Made by a program: the position numbers and the translations under genes. DNA of 64,000 nt. Origin: JANQPX01 sp965222015 (lineage in GTDB: Bacteria > Pseudomonadota > Alphaproteobacteria > Geminicoccales > Geminicoccaceae). Location of the stretch: the NCBI GenBank assembly GCA_965222015.1, contig CBDCTL010000008.1, forward strand, positions 150,531-214,530, given 5' to 3'. The notes under the pieces were generated by a model. That model was not told the origin of the DNA. It searched no databases and saw only the letters and a program-made list of their open reading frames with translations. Positions 46,501 through 55,237 of this stretch are shown one piece after another; positions within the stretch are counted from its first letter, which is position 1; each line of letters begins with the position of its first letter.

Positions 46501-47233
46501 CACCCAGAAGGCCTCGGTCGGCGGCCACAAGGTCTATCTCCGCACCGGCGAATATGCCGACGGCCAGCTCGGCGAGATCTTCATCGACATGCACAAGGAA
46601 GGCGCTGCCTTCCGCTCGCTGATGAACAGCTTCGCGATCGCGGTTTCGATCGGCCTCCAATATGGCGTGCCGCTCGAGGAGTTCGTCGAGGCCTTCGCCT
46701 ATACCCGCTTCGAGCCGTCGGGGCCGGTCCAGGGCAACGACACGGTGAAGATGGCGAGCTCGGTGCTCGACTACATCTTCCGCGAGCTCGCGATCTCCTA
46801 TCTCGATCGCGTCGATCTCGCCCATGTCGACCCGGCCAATCTGACGCCGGACAGCCTGAGCGACAGCGAAAAGGAGCAGAAGCTCAAACGAGACGACGGG
46901 GAAGCGATCGCCCGCATCGCGAGCAGCGGCTTCGTGCGCGGCAATCTCCGGCTCCTGCAGGGCGGCGGTGTCGACGCCGACCGGACGGAGTCCTCCCCCC
47001 CACGGATTCACGGCCGGCATGGCGACGGTGGCGGAACGGCCGCCGGAACCGCGCTGGCGGTGAGTGACTCGCTCGACACGGCCGCTCAGGACGAGCGGCT
47101 GGCTCAGGCGAGGCTGGCGCGACTTAAAGGGTATGAAGGTGATCCCTGCCCGAGCTGCGCCAATTTCACTCTGGTACGCAGCGGCACCTGCCTGAAATGC
47201 GACACCTGCGGCTCCACGACGGGCTGCTCGTGA
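43589..47233 (+). CDS. nrdJ: Adenosylcobalamin-dependent ribonucleotide reductase (class II)
   Basis: Cytosolic enzyme making deoxyribonucleotides from ribonucleotides with coenzyme B12, independent of oxygen. The ATG at 43589 follows GGAG. The 1214 residues begin with a family N-terminus (ERAFTTAGTCPYEGIEFRTATSEIRN), then the reductase core with PHACFIQSVEDDL, FKYGSGTGSNFS, NSNNSIRVSNDFL, NPCSEYMFLDDTACNLASLNL (active-site Cys and Glu) and ETTVIAPTGTIGLVMDCDTTGIEP-type nucleotide motifs. The C-terminus has a redox/zinc ribbon CPSCANF ... CLKCDTCGSTTGC. Length is typical of the alphaproteobacterial form. It ends 70 bases before a strong terminator. Confidence 0.97.
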   Translation: MKIERAFTTAGTCPYEGIEFRTATSEIRNPDGSVVFKLDEIDVPAAWSQVAVDVLAQKYFRKAGVPAALKTSAEKGVPAWLRPRKPDSKELKKLAEEKRFGGERSARQVFDRLAGTWTYWGWKGGYFDDEEDAQAFYDELRYMLATQRCAPNSPQWFNTGLHWAYGIDGPAQGHYFADPKTGEIRKSDSAYERPQPHACFIQSVEDDLVNAGGIMDLWVREARLFKYGSGTGSNFSKLRGADEPLSGGGKSSGLMSFLKIGDRAAGAIKSGGTTRRAAKMVTVDVDHPDIEEFVNWKVVEEQKVAALVAGSKLMNRHLNEVLTACHRGGLDGEARFDPKENADLRKAVKAARLVLLPENAIQQTILFARQGYTQLDIPTYTTDWDSDAYLTVAGQNSNNSIRVSNDFLERVRDGGSWDLTSRTDGKVTRTLKARDLWDQISRAAWGSADPGVQYDGTINEWHTCPVSGRINASNPCSEYMFLDDTACNLASLNLITFLNRDGSFDTERFAHATRLWTIVLEISVMMAQYPSERIAELSYRYRTLGLGYANLGGMLMARGIGYDSLEGRAIAGAITALMTGTTYAVSAEMAKELGPFPGYEPNRDDMLRVMRNHRRAAYGEKRDYEALSVRPVPLDAPHCDWTDLVRAAEEAWDAALELGEDHGYRNAQTTVIAPTGTIGLVMDCDTTGIEPDFALVKFKKLAGGGYFKIINRMVPRALASLGYQQDQIENIIRYAVGRGTLKDAPEINHETLKAKGFTPAILERLEQALPSAFDIKYAFNPYTLGQDFCRDVLGVAEEKLADFELDLLAEIGFTRTQYEAANLYCCGAMTVEGAPGLKDEHLPVFDCANPCGRLGKRFLATSSHIRMMASAQPFISGAISKTINMPGKATVQDCGEAYMEAWQLGLKAMALYRDGSKLSQPLSAIALGDDVEEDEDEITEAPSAARIQEIAEKVARVAVERHRLPNRRKGYTQKASVGGHKVYLRTGEYADGQLGEIFIDMHKEGAAFRSLMNSFAIAVSIGLQYGVPLEEFVEAFAYTRFEPSGPVQGNDTVKMASSVLDYIFRELAISYLDRVDLAHVDPANLTPDSLSDSEKEQKLKRDDGEAIARIASSGFVRGNLRLLQGGGVDADRTESSPPRIHGRHGDGGGTAAGTALAVSDSLDTAAQDERLAQARLARLKGYEGDPCPSCANFTLVRSGTCLKCDTCGSTTGCS

Positions 47234-47301
47234 TGGGGCGCATGAAGACGACGCCGCACTTCCCAGCGTAGCAGAGACTAACTTCCTCCTCCCAAGCCTG
47301 C

Positions 47302-47334
47302 GGGCCCGGCATTTCGATGCCGGGCCCTTTTTTT
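47302..47334 (+). terminator. Strong rho-independent terminator of nrdJ
   Basis: Perfect 11-base stem GGGCCCGGCAT / ATGCCGGGCCC closed by a stable TTCG tetraloop (47313-47316), followed by seven T (47328-47334). It lies 69 bases after the nrdJ stop. Confidence 0.95.
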
Positions 47335-47857
47335 GCCCGGACATCGCGGATCTCGGCGGTCACTTGCCTGCGCTTGATTGGGAATCAGGCCGCCTTGATG
47401 TCGCCTCCATCGACTCATTTGCTGCAGTGCGGCAACTCTTTTTGTTGCGAATCAACAACATGCGATGCGGAAATCATGTCTTTCCGGCACTGGGGTGTGG
47501 CGGTTTGGCCGCAGCGATCTACACTACCGATACGTGAATGAACCGGACGCCGATCGCTTCGAACCGATCGATGCGGGGAGCTGTCCGAACGTTCGGCAAT
47601 GAAACTGACATCAACGGGAGGCAGGCTGAGAGGCGTCGGGATCCGTCATGGTGGCGGACCGGAACGACGATGGATTCGGGACGAACGGAGGATGGGTGCC
47701 CTGTGACTCGGCACACAGCGTCTTAACCTTTCGTCAAGCACGATGCTGTAAGCAGGCGACGGCGTGCATTCGTCACTTCGGACGCCAAACCATCGACGGA
47801 GCCGAATCGATCGACGGCCAATTCAGACCTGCCCCAGCCAACGGTAACGAAACCGCC
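47335..47857. other. Gene-free gap after nrdJ
   Basis: About 520 bases to the start of the N-formylglutamate amidohydrolase-like gene. Open frames exist, but the first with family meaning starts at 47858. No tRNA, riboswitch or repeat copy is recognised. Confidence 0.5.
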
Positions 47858-48763
47858 ATGTACGCCCTCGAACCAGTGCCAGAGACCCGCATCGACGATT
47901 TGCCCGAAGCCGCCATCCCCTCAATGACGGTCCAGCCGATCGAGATCTTCAATCCCGAGGGCAAGGCGCCCGTCCTCATCCTGTCCGATCACTCCGGCCG
48001 CGATATTCCGGCCTATCTCGGCGACCTCGGTCTGCCCGACGAGGAGCGGCGGCGCCATATCGGCTGGGACATCGGCACGACCGACATGACCAGGCGCCTT
48101 GCCGAATGCCTCGACGCGCCGGCGGTGCTCAACCACGTGTCGCGCCTGGTGATCGATCCCAATCGTCTGCCCGGCACGCCCACCTCGATCCCTGAGATCG
48201 CCGACGGCACCTTTGTGCCCGGCAATCAGGATCTTTCGGATGAGGAGCGCAGGCGCCGGGCGGCGCTCTCCTTCGTGCCCTATCATCGCGCCATCGCCCG
48301 TCAGATCGCGAAACTGCGACGACGGGTCGGCGTCCCGGCGATCATCTCCATGCACAGCTTCACGCCCTCGATGCAGCGTCAGTGGCGCCCCTGGCATGCC
48401 GGCGTGCTCTGGGCTGACGATGATCGGCTGGCTTCACCGGTGCTGGAGCGGCTGCGCGACCTCGACGACACCTTCTGCATCGGCGCCAATCAGCCCTATT
48501 CCGGCAAGCATCCGGACTGCTATTCCCTGCAGTTCCATGCGTTGCGGACCGGCCTTCCCAATGTCGCTTTCGAGGTGCGTCAGGACCTGATCGGGACCAA
48601 AGTCGAAGCGGAAGCCTGGGCTGACCGCCTTCACGAGGCCTTGCAACCGTCGCTTTCCGATCCCAAACTCTATCGACGATGGGGGAGCTGGAGGCGAACA
48701 GGCGATGTCGATCGTACCGCCGTCACTGACGCTTGGAGTCGAAGAAGAGTACCTGCTGGTTGA
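47858..48763 (+). CDS. N-formylglutamate amidohydrolase family protein
   Basis: Predicted zinc amidohydrolase of 301 residues from the ATG at 47858. Motifs are PVLILSDHSGRDIPAYLGDLGL, HIGWDIGTTDMTRRLAE, VSRLVIDPNR, PYHRAIARQIAKLR, IISMHSFTPSM and GANQPYSGKHPDCYSLQFHALRTGLPNVAFEVRQDLI, the last with the conserved E-x-R. HutG-type enzymes release formate from N-formylglutamate in histidine breakdown, but no hut genes are near. The gene overlaps the YbdK-like gene by 59 bases, so the real role may be in that unit. Confidence 0.87.
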   Translation: MYALEPVPETRIDDLPEAAIPSMTVQPIEIFNPEGKAPVLILSDHSGRDIPAYLGDLGLPDEERRRHIGWDIGTTDMTRRLAECLDAPAVLNHVSRLVIDPNRLPGTPTSIPEIADGTFVPGNQDLSDEERRRRAALSFVPYHRAIARQIAKLRRRVGVPAIISMHSFTPSMQRQWRPWHAGVLWADDDRLASPVLERLRDLDDTFCIGANQPYSGKHPDCYSLQFHALRTGLPNVAFEVRQDLIGTKVEAEAWADRLHEALQPSLSDPKLYRRWGSWRRTGDVDRTAVTDAWSRRRVPAG

Positions 48764-49913
48764 TCCCGAGACCCGGGATCTGGTCGCGACACCTCCCGAC
48801 GGCTTCATGAAAACCTGCAAGGAACGGCTGGGCGATCGTGTCGGCCACGAGCTCCTGCAGTCCCAGGTCGAGGTCGGAACGCCGGTCTGCCAGGACATCG
48901 GAGAGGTCCGGCGCGAGCTCACCCGGCTGCGCAGCGGCGTCGCCGACATCGCCCGCGAGTTCGGCATGGCGATGATGGCGTCCTCGACCCACCCGTTCGC
49001 CCGCTGCAAGGATCAGCCGCGCGTCAAGAACGAACGCTATGACGGGCTGATCTCCGATTTGCGCGCGCTGACCGACCGCATGCTGATCTGCGGCATGCAT
49101 GTCCATGCGGCGATCGAGGACGAGGAGCTCAGGATCGACCTGATGAACCAGGCGGCCTATTTCCTGCCGCATCTTCTCGCCCTTTCGACCTCGTCACCAT
49201 TCTGGGAAGGCGACGATACCGGGCTCAAGTCCTATCGCCCCACTTGCTTCGGCGATCTGCCGCGCACCGGCCTGCCCGAATACTTCTCCAGCGCCGCCGG
49301 CTGGCACGAAATGCTGAAGCAGCTCGCGGAAACCGGTCTTTGCCAGGATCCCAGCAAGATCTGGTGGGACATCCGGCCGAGCTGCCGCTTCCCGACCCTC
49401 GAGATGCGGATCTGCGACATCTGCACGACCCTCGAGGACACGCTCACCATCACCGCCCTCTATCAGTCCATCCTGGCGGCGCTCTACCGTGCCCGATCCC
49501 GAAACCAGAGCTGGAGGCGCTATCGGCAGATCCTGGTCGCGGAGAACAAGTCGCTCGCCCAGCGCTACGGCATCGACAGCACGCTCGCCGATTTCGGCGC
49601 CCTGTCCTGCAAGCCGTTCGGCGAGCTGGTGGACGAGATCGTGGAGCTCGTCCAGATCGAGGCGGCCAGATTCGGCTGCCTGCCGGAAGTCGAGCATGCC
49701 CGTACGATCCTGACCCGCGGCACCAGCGCGGACCGCCAGCTCGGCGTCTACACCCGCGCCCGCGCCGACGGCGCCGAGCGCGAAGAGGCGCTTCGTCAGG
49801 TCGTCGACTGGCTGATCGAGGAGACGATCGCCGGTCTGGCGCTGGCCGACGAAGCCGCCGGCGAAAACTGGAGCCCAACAGAGGAAGAGCATGAGCAACA
49901 TCGAATTGGATGA
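48705..49913 (+). CDS. YbdK-like carboxylate-amine ligase (GCS2 family)
   Basis: ATP-dependent ligase of 402 residues from the glutamate-cysteine ligase 2 family, joining a carboxylate to an amine; YbdK has weak glutamate-cysteine ligase activity. The start MSIVPPSLTLGVEEEYLLVDPETRDLV has the GVEEEY block, followed by LLQSQVEVGTPVC, ICGMHVHAAIED, WWDIRPSCRFPTLEMRICDI and ENKSLAQRYGIDSTLADF, all family motifs. It sits between an amidohydrolase gene (59-base overlap) and DUF1244 (23-base overlap), a compact translationally coupled unit. The natural product is unknown. Confidence 0.9.
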   Translation: MSIVPPSLTLGVEEEYLLVDPETRDLVATPPDGFMKTCKERLGDRVGHELLQSQVEVGTPVCQDIGEVRRELTRLRSGVADIAREFGMAMMASSTHPFARCKDQPRVKNERYDGLISDLRALTDRMLICGMHVHAAIEDEELRIDLMNQAAYFLPHLLALSTSSPFWEGDDTGLKSYRPTCFGDLPRTGLPEYFSSAAGWHEMLKQLAETGLCQDPSKIWWDIRPSCRFPTLEMRICDICTTLEDTLTITALYQSILAALYRARSRNQSWRRYRQILVAENKSLAQRYGIDSTLADFGALSCKPFGELVDEIVELVQIEAARFGCLPEVEHARTILTRGTSADRQLGVYTRARADGAEREEALRQVVDWLIEETIAGLALADEAAGENWSPTEEEHEQHRIG

Positions 49914-50205
49914 CCCGACCCGCATCGAGCTGGAAGCGGCCGCTTTTCGCACGCTGGTCGCCCATCTCCGTGCGCGCACGGACGTTCAGAACATCGACCT
50001 GATGAATTTGTCCGGCTTTTGCCGTAATTGCCTGTCGAAATGGTATCGCGCCGCGGCCGAAGAGCGCGGACTCGATCTGAGCTACGAGCAGGCCCGGGAG
50101 ATCGTCTACGGCATGCCCTATGACGAATGGAAGGCGGCCCATCAGACCGAGGCCTCGGCCGAGCAGAAAGCGGCCTTCGTCGAGAGCCAGGGCGACACCC
50201 ACTGA
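49891..50205 (+). CDS. DUF1244 family protein
   Basis: Small protein of 104 residues with the DUF1244 core: AAAFRTLVAHLRARTDVQNIDLMNLSGFCRNCLSKWYRAAAEERGL, then YGMPYDEWKAAHQTEAS. The CRNC pair may be metal-binding or redox-active. It starts inside the end of the YbdK-like gene. Function unknown; found mainly in alpha- and gammaproteobacteria. An RBS-like GAGGAAGAG precedes the ATG. Confidence 0.92.
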   Translation: MSNIELDDPTRIELEAAAFRTLVAHLRARTDVQNIDLMNLSGFCRNCLSKWYRAAAEERGLDLSYEQAREIVYGMPYDEWKAAHQTEASAEQKAAFVESQGDTH

Positions 50206-50375
50206 CGTCGGCCTGGCCCATCGCCTGATATTCACGGGCGACAGCGCTAGCCAAGAATTTCAGAACGTTAAGGTTAAATTTCGATAGGCAAGTATGATCT
50301 GATGACTATCGATCATCGTTAACCAATATTTATCATCGATTGTCATTATTACCAAAATTATAAGATTTCCCGGCC
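50206..50375. other. AT-rich upstream region of the PBP gene
   Basis: About 130 of these bases have low GC, with ATCGATCATCG and CATCGATTG-type inverted pieces around ACCAATATTTATC. It likely holds the promoter and perhaps an operator for the following gene. No exact element is claimed. Confidence 0.4.
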
Positions 50376-53300
50376 ATGATCTTGCCGGGAAATGCCATGA
50401 TCAAGCTCAGCCGGAGATATCGCGCATCGAGCATCCTCGCTCGGGGAACCGCATCGGCGGCGGCGCTGGTCCTGCTTGCGGTCGCCGCATCCGAGGTTCA
50501 AACCTCCTGGCTGCAGTCGGAGCTGCTCAGCAGCATCGGCCGCGAGCTGACCTTCGATCTGAAGGACGGCCACCACCCGCTCGCCTTTCGCCCGCGTTCC
50601 GGCCCGCACAACGAACGGCTCGGCTATGTCGATCGGGACGCGTTCGCGGACAGGCTCGAAGGCCGTGGCTTCGCGCTGACCCGCCAGGCGGGCCTCTCGC
50701 CTCGCCACTGGCAATATGTCCAGATCGGCGGCTACCCGATCTTCAAGGAGAAGAACCGGGCCGGCCTCAGGCTTCTCGATCATGAGGGCGAGGTCATTCA
50801 GGACGCGCGCTTTCCCGCCCGCATCTATCCGGCCCTGGAGGCGGTACCGCCGCTGGTGCTGCGGACCCTCCTGTTCATCGAGAACCGGGAACTGCTGGAT
50901 CCGGCGGAGACCAGGCGCAACCCGGCGGTGGACTGGAGCCGCATGGCCGCCCTTTTGCCCGGGCTCGCGATGCAGCTGGTCGATCCCGGCCGCAACGCGG
51001 CGGGCGGCAGCACGCTCGCGACCCAGATCGAGAAGTTCCGCCATTCGCCGGACGGCCAGACCCGAGGTGCGAAGGAGAAGCTGCGCCAGATGGTGTCGGC
51101 GAGCTTTCGCGCCTACAGCGGCGGCGGGGACACCAACGCGCATCGCCGGCAGGTGGCGCTCGACTACATCAACGGCACGCCGCTCAGCGCGCGCCGCGGC
51201 TTCGGCGAGGTCAACGGCATCGGCGATGGGCTGCACATCTGGTTCGGCGCCGATTTCGACCGGGTAAACGATCTGCTGACGAGGCCGGCGAAGGACGTGT
51301 TCGAGCTCGCGCGGAAGGCACGCGCCTACAAGCAGGTGCTTGCGCTCCTGATCGCGCAGCGGCGCCCCTCCCACTATCTGCTCGCCGGCCGGGACGAGCT
51401 GGAGCGGCTCTGCGACCGGCATCTTCGCCTCCTGATGCGCGAGGGCGTGATCGACGCCGGCCTTGGCGAGACAGCGCTCGGCGTCGCGCTTCGCTTCATC
51501 GACGAGCTGCCGGAAACGGAGATCGCATCCCATCTCGAACGCAAGGCGGCGACCGCGATCCGGACCGAGCTGATGTCGCTGCTCGGCGTCTCCAGCCTCT
51601 ATGGTCTGGATCGCCTCGACCTCGCGGTCGAGAGCAGCGTCGACATCGAGGCGCAGCGCCGGGTGACCGACGTGCTCCAGAGCCTGCAGGATCCCGACAC
51701 TGCGAGAAAACTCGGACTCTACGGCCACCGTCTGCTGCAGGCGGATGCCAGCAACGATCCGCTGGTCATCAGCCTGACCGTCTACGAGCGCGGCGAGGAT
51801 GCCAATTTCCTTCGCGTGCAGGCGGACAATCTGGACCAGCCCTTCGACATCAACCGCGGCGCCAAGCTCGATCTCGGCTCGACCGCCAAGCTCAGGACGC
51901 TGATCACCTATCTGGAGGTGATCGCCGAGATCCATGGGAGGTTCGAGGAGATCGGCTTCGACGCTCTGAGCGACGCTTCGAAAAACGGCCCCGATGCGCT
52001 CACGCGCTGGGTCGCGAAAACGCTTCGCAGGAGCGCCGACCGATCCCTGCCCACCCTTCTCGATGCGGCCATGGCCAAGCGCTATTCCGCGAAGACCGGC
52101 GAGCGCTTTCGCACCGGCGGCGGGCTGCATCGCTTCGCCAATTTCAACAAGCGGGACAATGGGCGGATCGTCACGGTGGCCGAGGCGATGCGGCATTCGA
52201 TCAACCTGCCGCTGATCCGCATGATGCGGGACGTGGTCGACTACCATATCGGCCAGCGCGGCAAAGACGTTCTGGCCGATCGCGACCATCCCGCGCGAAA
52301 AGCCTATCTGCAGCGCTTCGCCGATCGCGAGGCCATGACCTATCTCAGGCGGTTCCACCACGAGCTCGCCCCTCTCGACGCCGACGCCGCGCTGGTGGCG
52401 GTGACCGGAAAGATCAAGCCGACCCGGCACCGCCTCGCCGCCCTCTTTCGCTTCGTTCGGCCGAGTGCTTCGAAAGAGGCGTTCGTCCTCTATATGAAAG
52501 CGCAGCCCCAGACCCGAAAACTCTCCGGCAGGCAGCTCGACAAGCTGTTCGAGGACTACGAGCCGCAGAAATTCAGCTTCGAGGACCAGGCGTTCCTGGT
52601 CCGCCTCCACCCGCTTCACCTCTGGCTCGCCCGCACGCTCCAGACCGACCGGGTTCCGACCGTCGCCGACGCCTGGGCTCTGAGCGACGAGGCGCAGGTC
52701 GCGGCGGCCGCCTGGCTGTTCAAGACCAGGCGCAAACAGACCCAGGATATCCGCATCAAGCAGATGCTGGAGGAGGATGCGTTCACGGCGATCCACCGAC
52801 GCTGGGCCAGGCTTGGCTATCCCTTCCCGTCCCTGGTGCCCTCCTACGCCACCTCGATCGGCAGCTCGGCGGATCGCCCGGAAGCGCTCGCGACGCTGGT
52901 CGGCATCATCCTGAACGATGGCGTCCTGAAGCCGGCGGCGCGCATCGACGCCCTCCATTTCGCGGCGGACACGCCCTATGAAAGCCGCTTCGAGCGGCGA
53001 AGCGGAAAGCCGTCTCGGGTGATGGCACCGGAGATCGCCTCGGCGGTCCGCCGCACCATGATCGACGTGGTCGAGAACGGCACGGCCAGGCGCCTGAGCG
53101 GCGGCTTCGATGTTCCGGGCGGGCGTCATGTCGCCATCGGCGCCAAGACCGGCACCGGCGATCACCGCAAGAAAACCTTCGATCGCCGGGGCCATCTGGT
53201 CAGCAGCGAGGTGGTCAACCGGACGGCGACGGTGATGTTTTTCGTCGGCGATCGCCTGTTCGGCAATCTCACCATCTTCGTCGCCGGCGAGGAAGCCGAG

Positions 53301-53426
53301 AATTACGGCTTCACCAGCTCCCTGCCCGCCCAGCTCCTGAAAGCCCTTGCGCCGGCGCTCCGCCCGCTGATGAACGATGGCGAACTGCTGACGGTGGAGG
53401 CGACGGATGTGAGGGAGGCGGGCTGA
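50376..53426 (+). CDS. Divergent transglycosylase/penicillin-binding protein (class A PBP-like)
   Basis: Membrane-anchored periplasmic protein of 1016 residues (or 1009 from the ATG at 50397, which has a better GGGA site). A helix at about 25-42 precedes a GT51-like glycosyltransferase domain: FIENRELL (Glu169), AGGSTLATQIEKF and LDYINGTPLS. The motif III region reads KEKLRQM, with Gln238 where GT51 enzymes have the second catalytic Glu. The transpeptidase domain keeps all three motifs: GSTAK (Ser502, Lys505), HSIN (Ser608, Asn610) and KTGTG (Lys924). So it should bind penicillin, while its glycan polymerase activity is doubtful. It stands alone, not in a cell-wall operon, beside an IS cluster. 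Confidence 0.85.
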   Translation: MILPGNAMIKLSRRYRASSILARGTASAAALVLLAVAASEVQTSWLQSELLSSIGRELTFDLKDGHHPLAFRPRSGPHNERLGYVDRDAFADRLEGRGFALTRQAGLSPRHWQYVQIGGYPIFKEKNRAGLRLLDHEGEVIQDARFPARIYPALEAVPPLVLRTLLFIENRELLDPAETRRNPAVDWSRMAALLPGLAMQLVDPGRNAAGGSTLATQIEKFRHSPDGQTRGAKEKLRQMVSASFRAYSGGGDTNAHRRQVALDYINGTPLSARRGFGEVNGIGDGLHIWFGADFDRVNDLLTRPAKDVFELARKARAYKQVLALLIAQRRPSHYLLAGRDELERLCDRHLRLLMREGVIDAGLGETALGVALRFIDELPETEIASHLERKAATAIRTELMSLLGVSSLYGLDRLDLAVESSVDIEAQRRVTDVLQSLQDPDTARKLGLYGHRLLQADASNDPLVISLTVYERGEDANFLRVQADNLDQPFDINRGAKLDLGSTAKLRTLITYLEVIAEIHGRFEEIGFDALSDASKNGPDALTRWVAKTLRRSADRSLPTLLDAAMAKRYSAKTGERFRTGGGLHRFANFNKRDNGRIVTVAEAMRHSINLPLIRMMRDVVDYHIGQRGKDVLADRDHPARKAYLQRFADREAMTYLRRFHHELAPLDADAALVAVTGKIKPTRHRLAALFRFVRPSASKEAFVLYMKAQPQTRKLSGRQLDKLFEDYEPQKFSFEDQAFLVRLHPLHLWLARTLQTDRVPTVADAWALSDEAQVAAAAWLFKTRRKQTQDIRIKQMLEEDAFTAIHRRWARLGYPFPSLVPSYATSIGSSADRPEALATLVGIILNDGVLKPAARIDALHFAADTPYESRFERRSGKPSRVMAPEIASAVRRTMIDVVENGTARRLSGGFDVPGGRHVAIGAKTGTGDHRKKTFDRRGHLVSSEVVNRTATVMFFVGDRLFGNLTIFVAGEEAENYGFTSSLPAQLLKALAPALRPLMNDGELLTVEATDVREAG

Positions 53427-53435
53427 GGTCGACGA

Positions 53436-53464
53436 GTGTCAGCTTGTTAGTCCCGAGCTGACAC
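53436..53464. other. Hairpin after the PBP gene
   Basis: Perfect 9-base stem GTGTCAGCT / AGCTGACAC with an 11-base loop, ten bases after the PBP stop and without a T-run. It may be a terminator-like hairpin or part of the IS1182 left flank. Confidence 0.4.
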
Positions 53465-53479
53465 AAACTTCACTTCGGC

Positions 53480-55097
53480 AGTGTGCCGATTTTGATGAAA
53501 AAGGCGGCGCTTGACTGTTGTTAGCGGTGGTGATTCGTTTCGCCTGACGATTTGCGTAGGGGAACGGATCGATGATGGGCAGGCAGGCCTCACCTGAGCA
53601 GCTGTTTTACGACTTCCGCCTCGACGATCACGTACCCGCCGATCACCTGCTGCGCCAGATCGATCGTTTTGTCGATCTCGAGGGCATCCGGCAGGAACTC
53701 CAGCCCTACTACAGCCAGATCGGCCGGCCTTCCGTCGATCCCGAGCTGATGATCCGCATGCTGCTTATCGGCTACTGCTACGGGATCCGCTCCGAGCGTC
53801 GCCTGTGCGAGGACGTTCATCTGAACCTGGCGTTCCGCTGGTTCTGTAGGCTGGATCTCAATGGCAAGGTTCCAGATCAGTCCACGTTCTCAAAGAACCG
53901 CCATGGCCGGTTTCGCGAGAGTGATCTCTTTCGCCATGTATTCGAGACCGTTGTCCAGCGCTGCATCGACGAGGGCCTAGTCGGCGGCGAAAGTTTTGCC
54001 GTCGATGCCAGCCTGATCCAGGCCGATGCCAACAAGCAGCGCTCCGTGCCCGGCAACGAATGGGATCCCGCCGACATCCCTCCCGACGCCAGGCAGGCGG
54101 TAAAGGATTATCTGGCGAGGCTCGACGACGCCGCGTTCGGCGCCGCGAGCGAGGTGACGCCGAAGTTCGTCTCGCCCTCCGATCCCGCGGCGCAGTGGAC
54201 CGGCGCGCTGCGCGGGCCTGCGTTTTTCGCCTACGCCACCAATTATCTGGTCGACACCGACCACGCGATCATCGTGGATGTCGAAGCGACACGCGCGATC
54301 CGCCAGGCTGAGGTTGGCGCGGCACGCACCATGATCGAACGGGTCATGGATCGGTTCGGCCTTTATCCGGAACGCCTTGCCGGCGACAGCGCTTACGGCG
54401 CGGCCGAGATGCTCGGTTGGCTCGTGGAGGATCAAGGCATCGAGCCGCATGTCACGGTCTTCGATAAATCGGAGCGCGACGACGGCACCTTCTCACGCAG
54501 TGACTTCTCCTACGATCACAAGCGGGACATCTATCTCTGCCCAGCGGGCAAGGTTCTTCGGTCAAGATGGCGGCGGTTCAAGGGTCGACCGGCCGGCGTC
54601 TCCAAGGAACGGATGATCAAATATCGGGCGCGTAAGGCCGACTGCCTGGTTTGCCCCCTCAAGTCCCGATGCTGTCCGAAGACAGCAACGCGCACCGTTC
54701 TCCGCTCGATTCACGAAGGCGCAAGAGACATGGCCCGAGAGATCGCCAAGACCGATGCCGGCGAGGCGTCAAAGCGCGATCGCAAGAAAGTCGAGATGCT
54801 CTTCGCCCACCTGAAGCGCATCCTGAGGCTGGGGCGACTTCGCCTGCGCGGACCATGCGGCGCAAGTGATGAATTCCTCCTCGCCGCCACCGCCCAGAAC
54901 CTCCGAAAGCTCGCAAAACTTCGACCGAAACTCGAACCTTTTGGCCAAATGGCATAACGAACAGCAAGCGATCATCGAGCGGCGGCTCGCAACAAGCATA
55001 AATCGGGCATCAACCCGATCGAGAGCCCATGACAGCATCCTGCATCCGCACCAGGGCTCTCAAATCAAGCCGACTTTTTCATCAAAATCTGCCAACT
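53480..55097 (+). mobile_element. IS1182-family insertion sequence
   Basis: About 1.6 kb. Imperfect terminal inverted repeats AGTGTGCCGATTTTGATG.. (53480-53508) and its complement (55069-55097) agree at about 25 of 29 places. They bracket an intact transposase. A target duplication is not obvious, so the exact ends could be a few bases off. Confidence 0.75.
53572..54957 (+). CDS. IS1182-family transposase, intact
   Basis: DDE transposase of 461 residues. N-terminal region MGRQASPEQLFYDFRLDDHVPADHLLRQIDRFVDL and GRPSVDPELMIRMLLIGYCYGIRSERRLCEDV are family hallmarks. The first catalytic Asp is in SFAVDASLIQADANK, the second in RLAGDSAYGAAEML, and a Glu lies in KKVEMLFAHLKRIL. A zinc-like block (CLVCPLKSRCCPKT) stands before the last motif. 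No internal stop, so the element could still move. Confidence 0.95.
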   Translation: MMGRQASPEQLFYDFRLDDHVPADHLLRQIDRFVDLEGIRQELQPYYSQIGRPSVDPELMIRMLLIGYCYGIRSERRLCEDVHLNLAFRWFCRLDLNGKVPDQSTFSKNRHGRFRESDLFRHVFETVVQRCIDEGLVGGESFAVDASLIQADANKQRSVPGNEWDPADIPPDARQAVKDYLARLDDAAFGAASEVTPKFVSPSDPAAQWTGALRGPAFFAYATNYLVDTDHAIIVDVEATRAIRQAEVGAARTMIERVMDRFGLYPERLAGDSAYGAAEMLGWLVEDQGIEPHVTVFDKSERDDGTFSRSDFSYDHKRDIYLCPAGKVLRSRWRRFKGRPAGVSKERMIKYRARKADCLVCPLKSRCCPKTATRTVLRSIHEGARDMAREIAKTDAGEASKRDRKKVEMLFAHLKRILRLGRLRLRGPCGASDEFLLAATAQNLRKLAKLRPKLEPFGQMA

Positions 55098-55237
55098 TTG
55101 GACACAAATCGTTATACAAACTGCGGTCGCCTTACGATTCTAGGGGGCTGCTATTTGCTGGAAGAAATATATGCTTGCAATCGACAAAAAGTATTTTAAA
55201 TAGAATTTTTATGATCCGTTTACAATCTGGGGTTATA

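Noticed and set aside
50358..53195. A 945-residue open frame antisense to the PBP gene
   Set aside because: No domain signal and low-complexity composition; the plus strand carries complete transpeptidase motifs.
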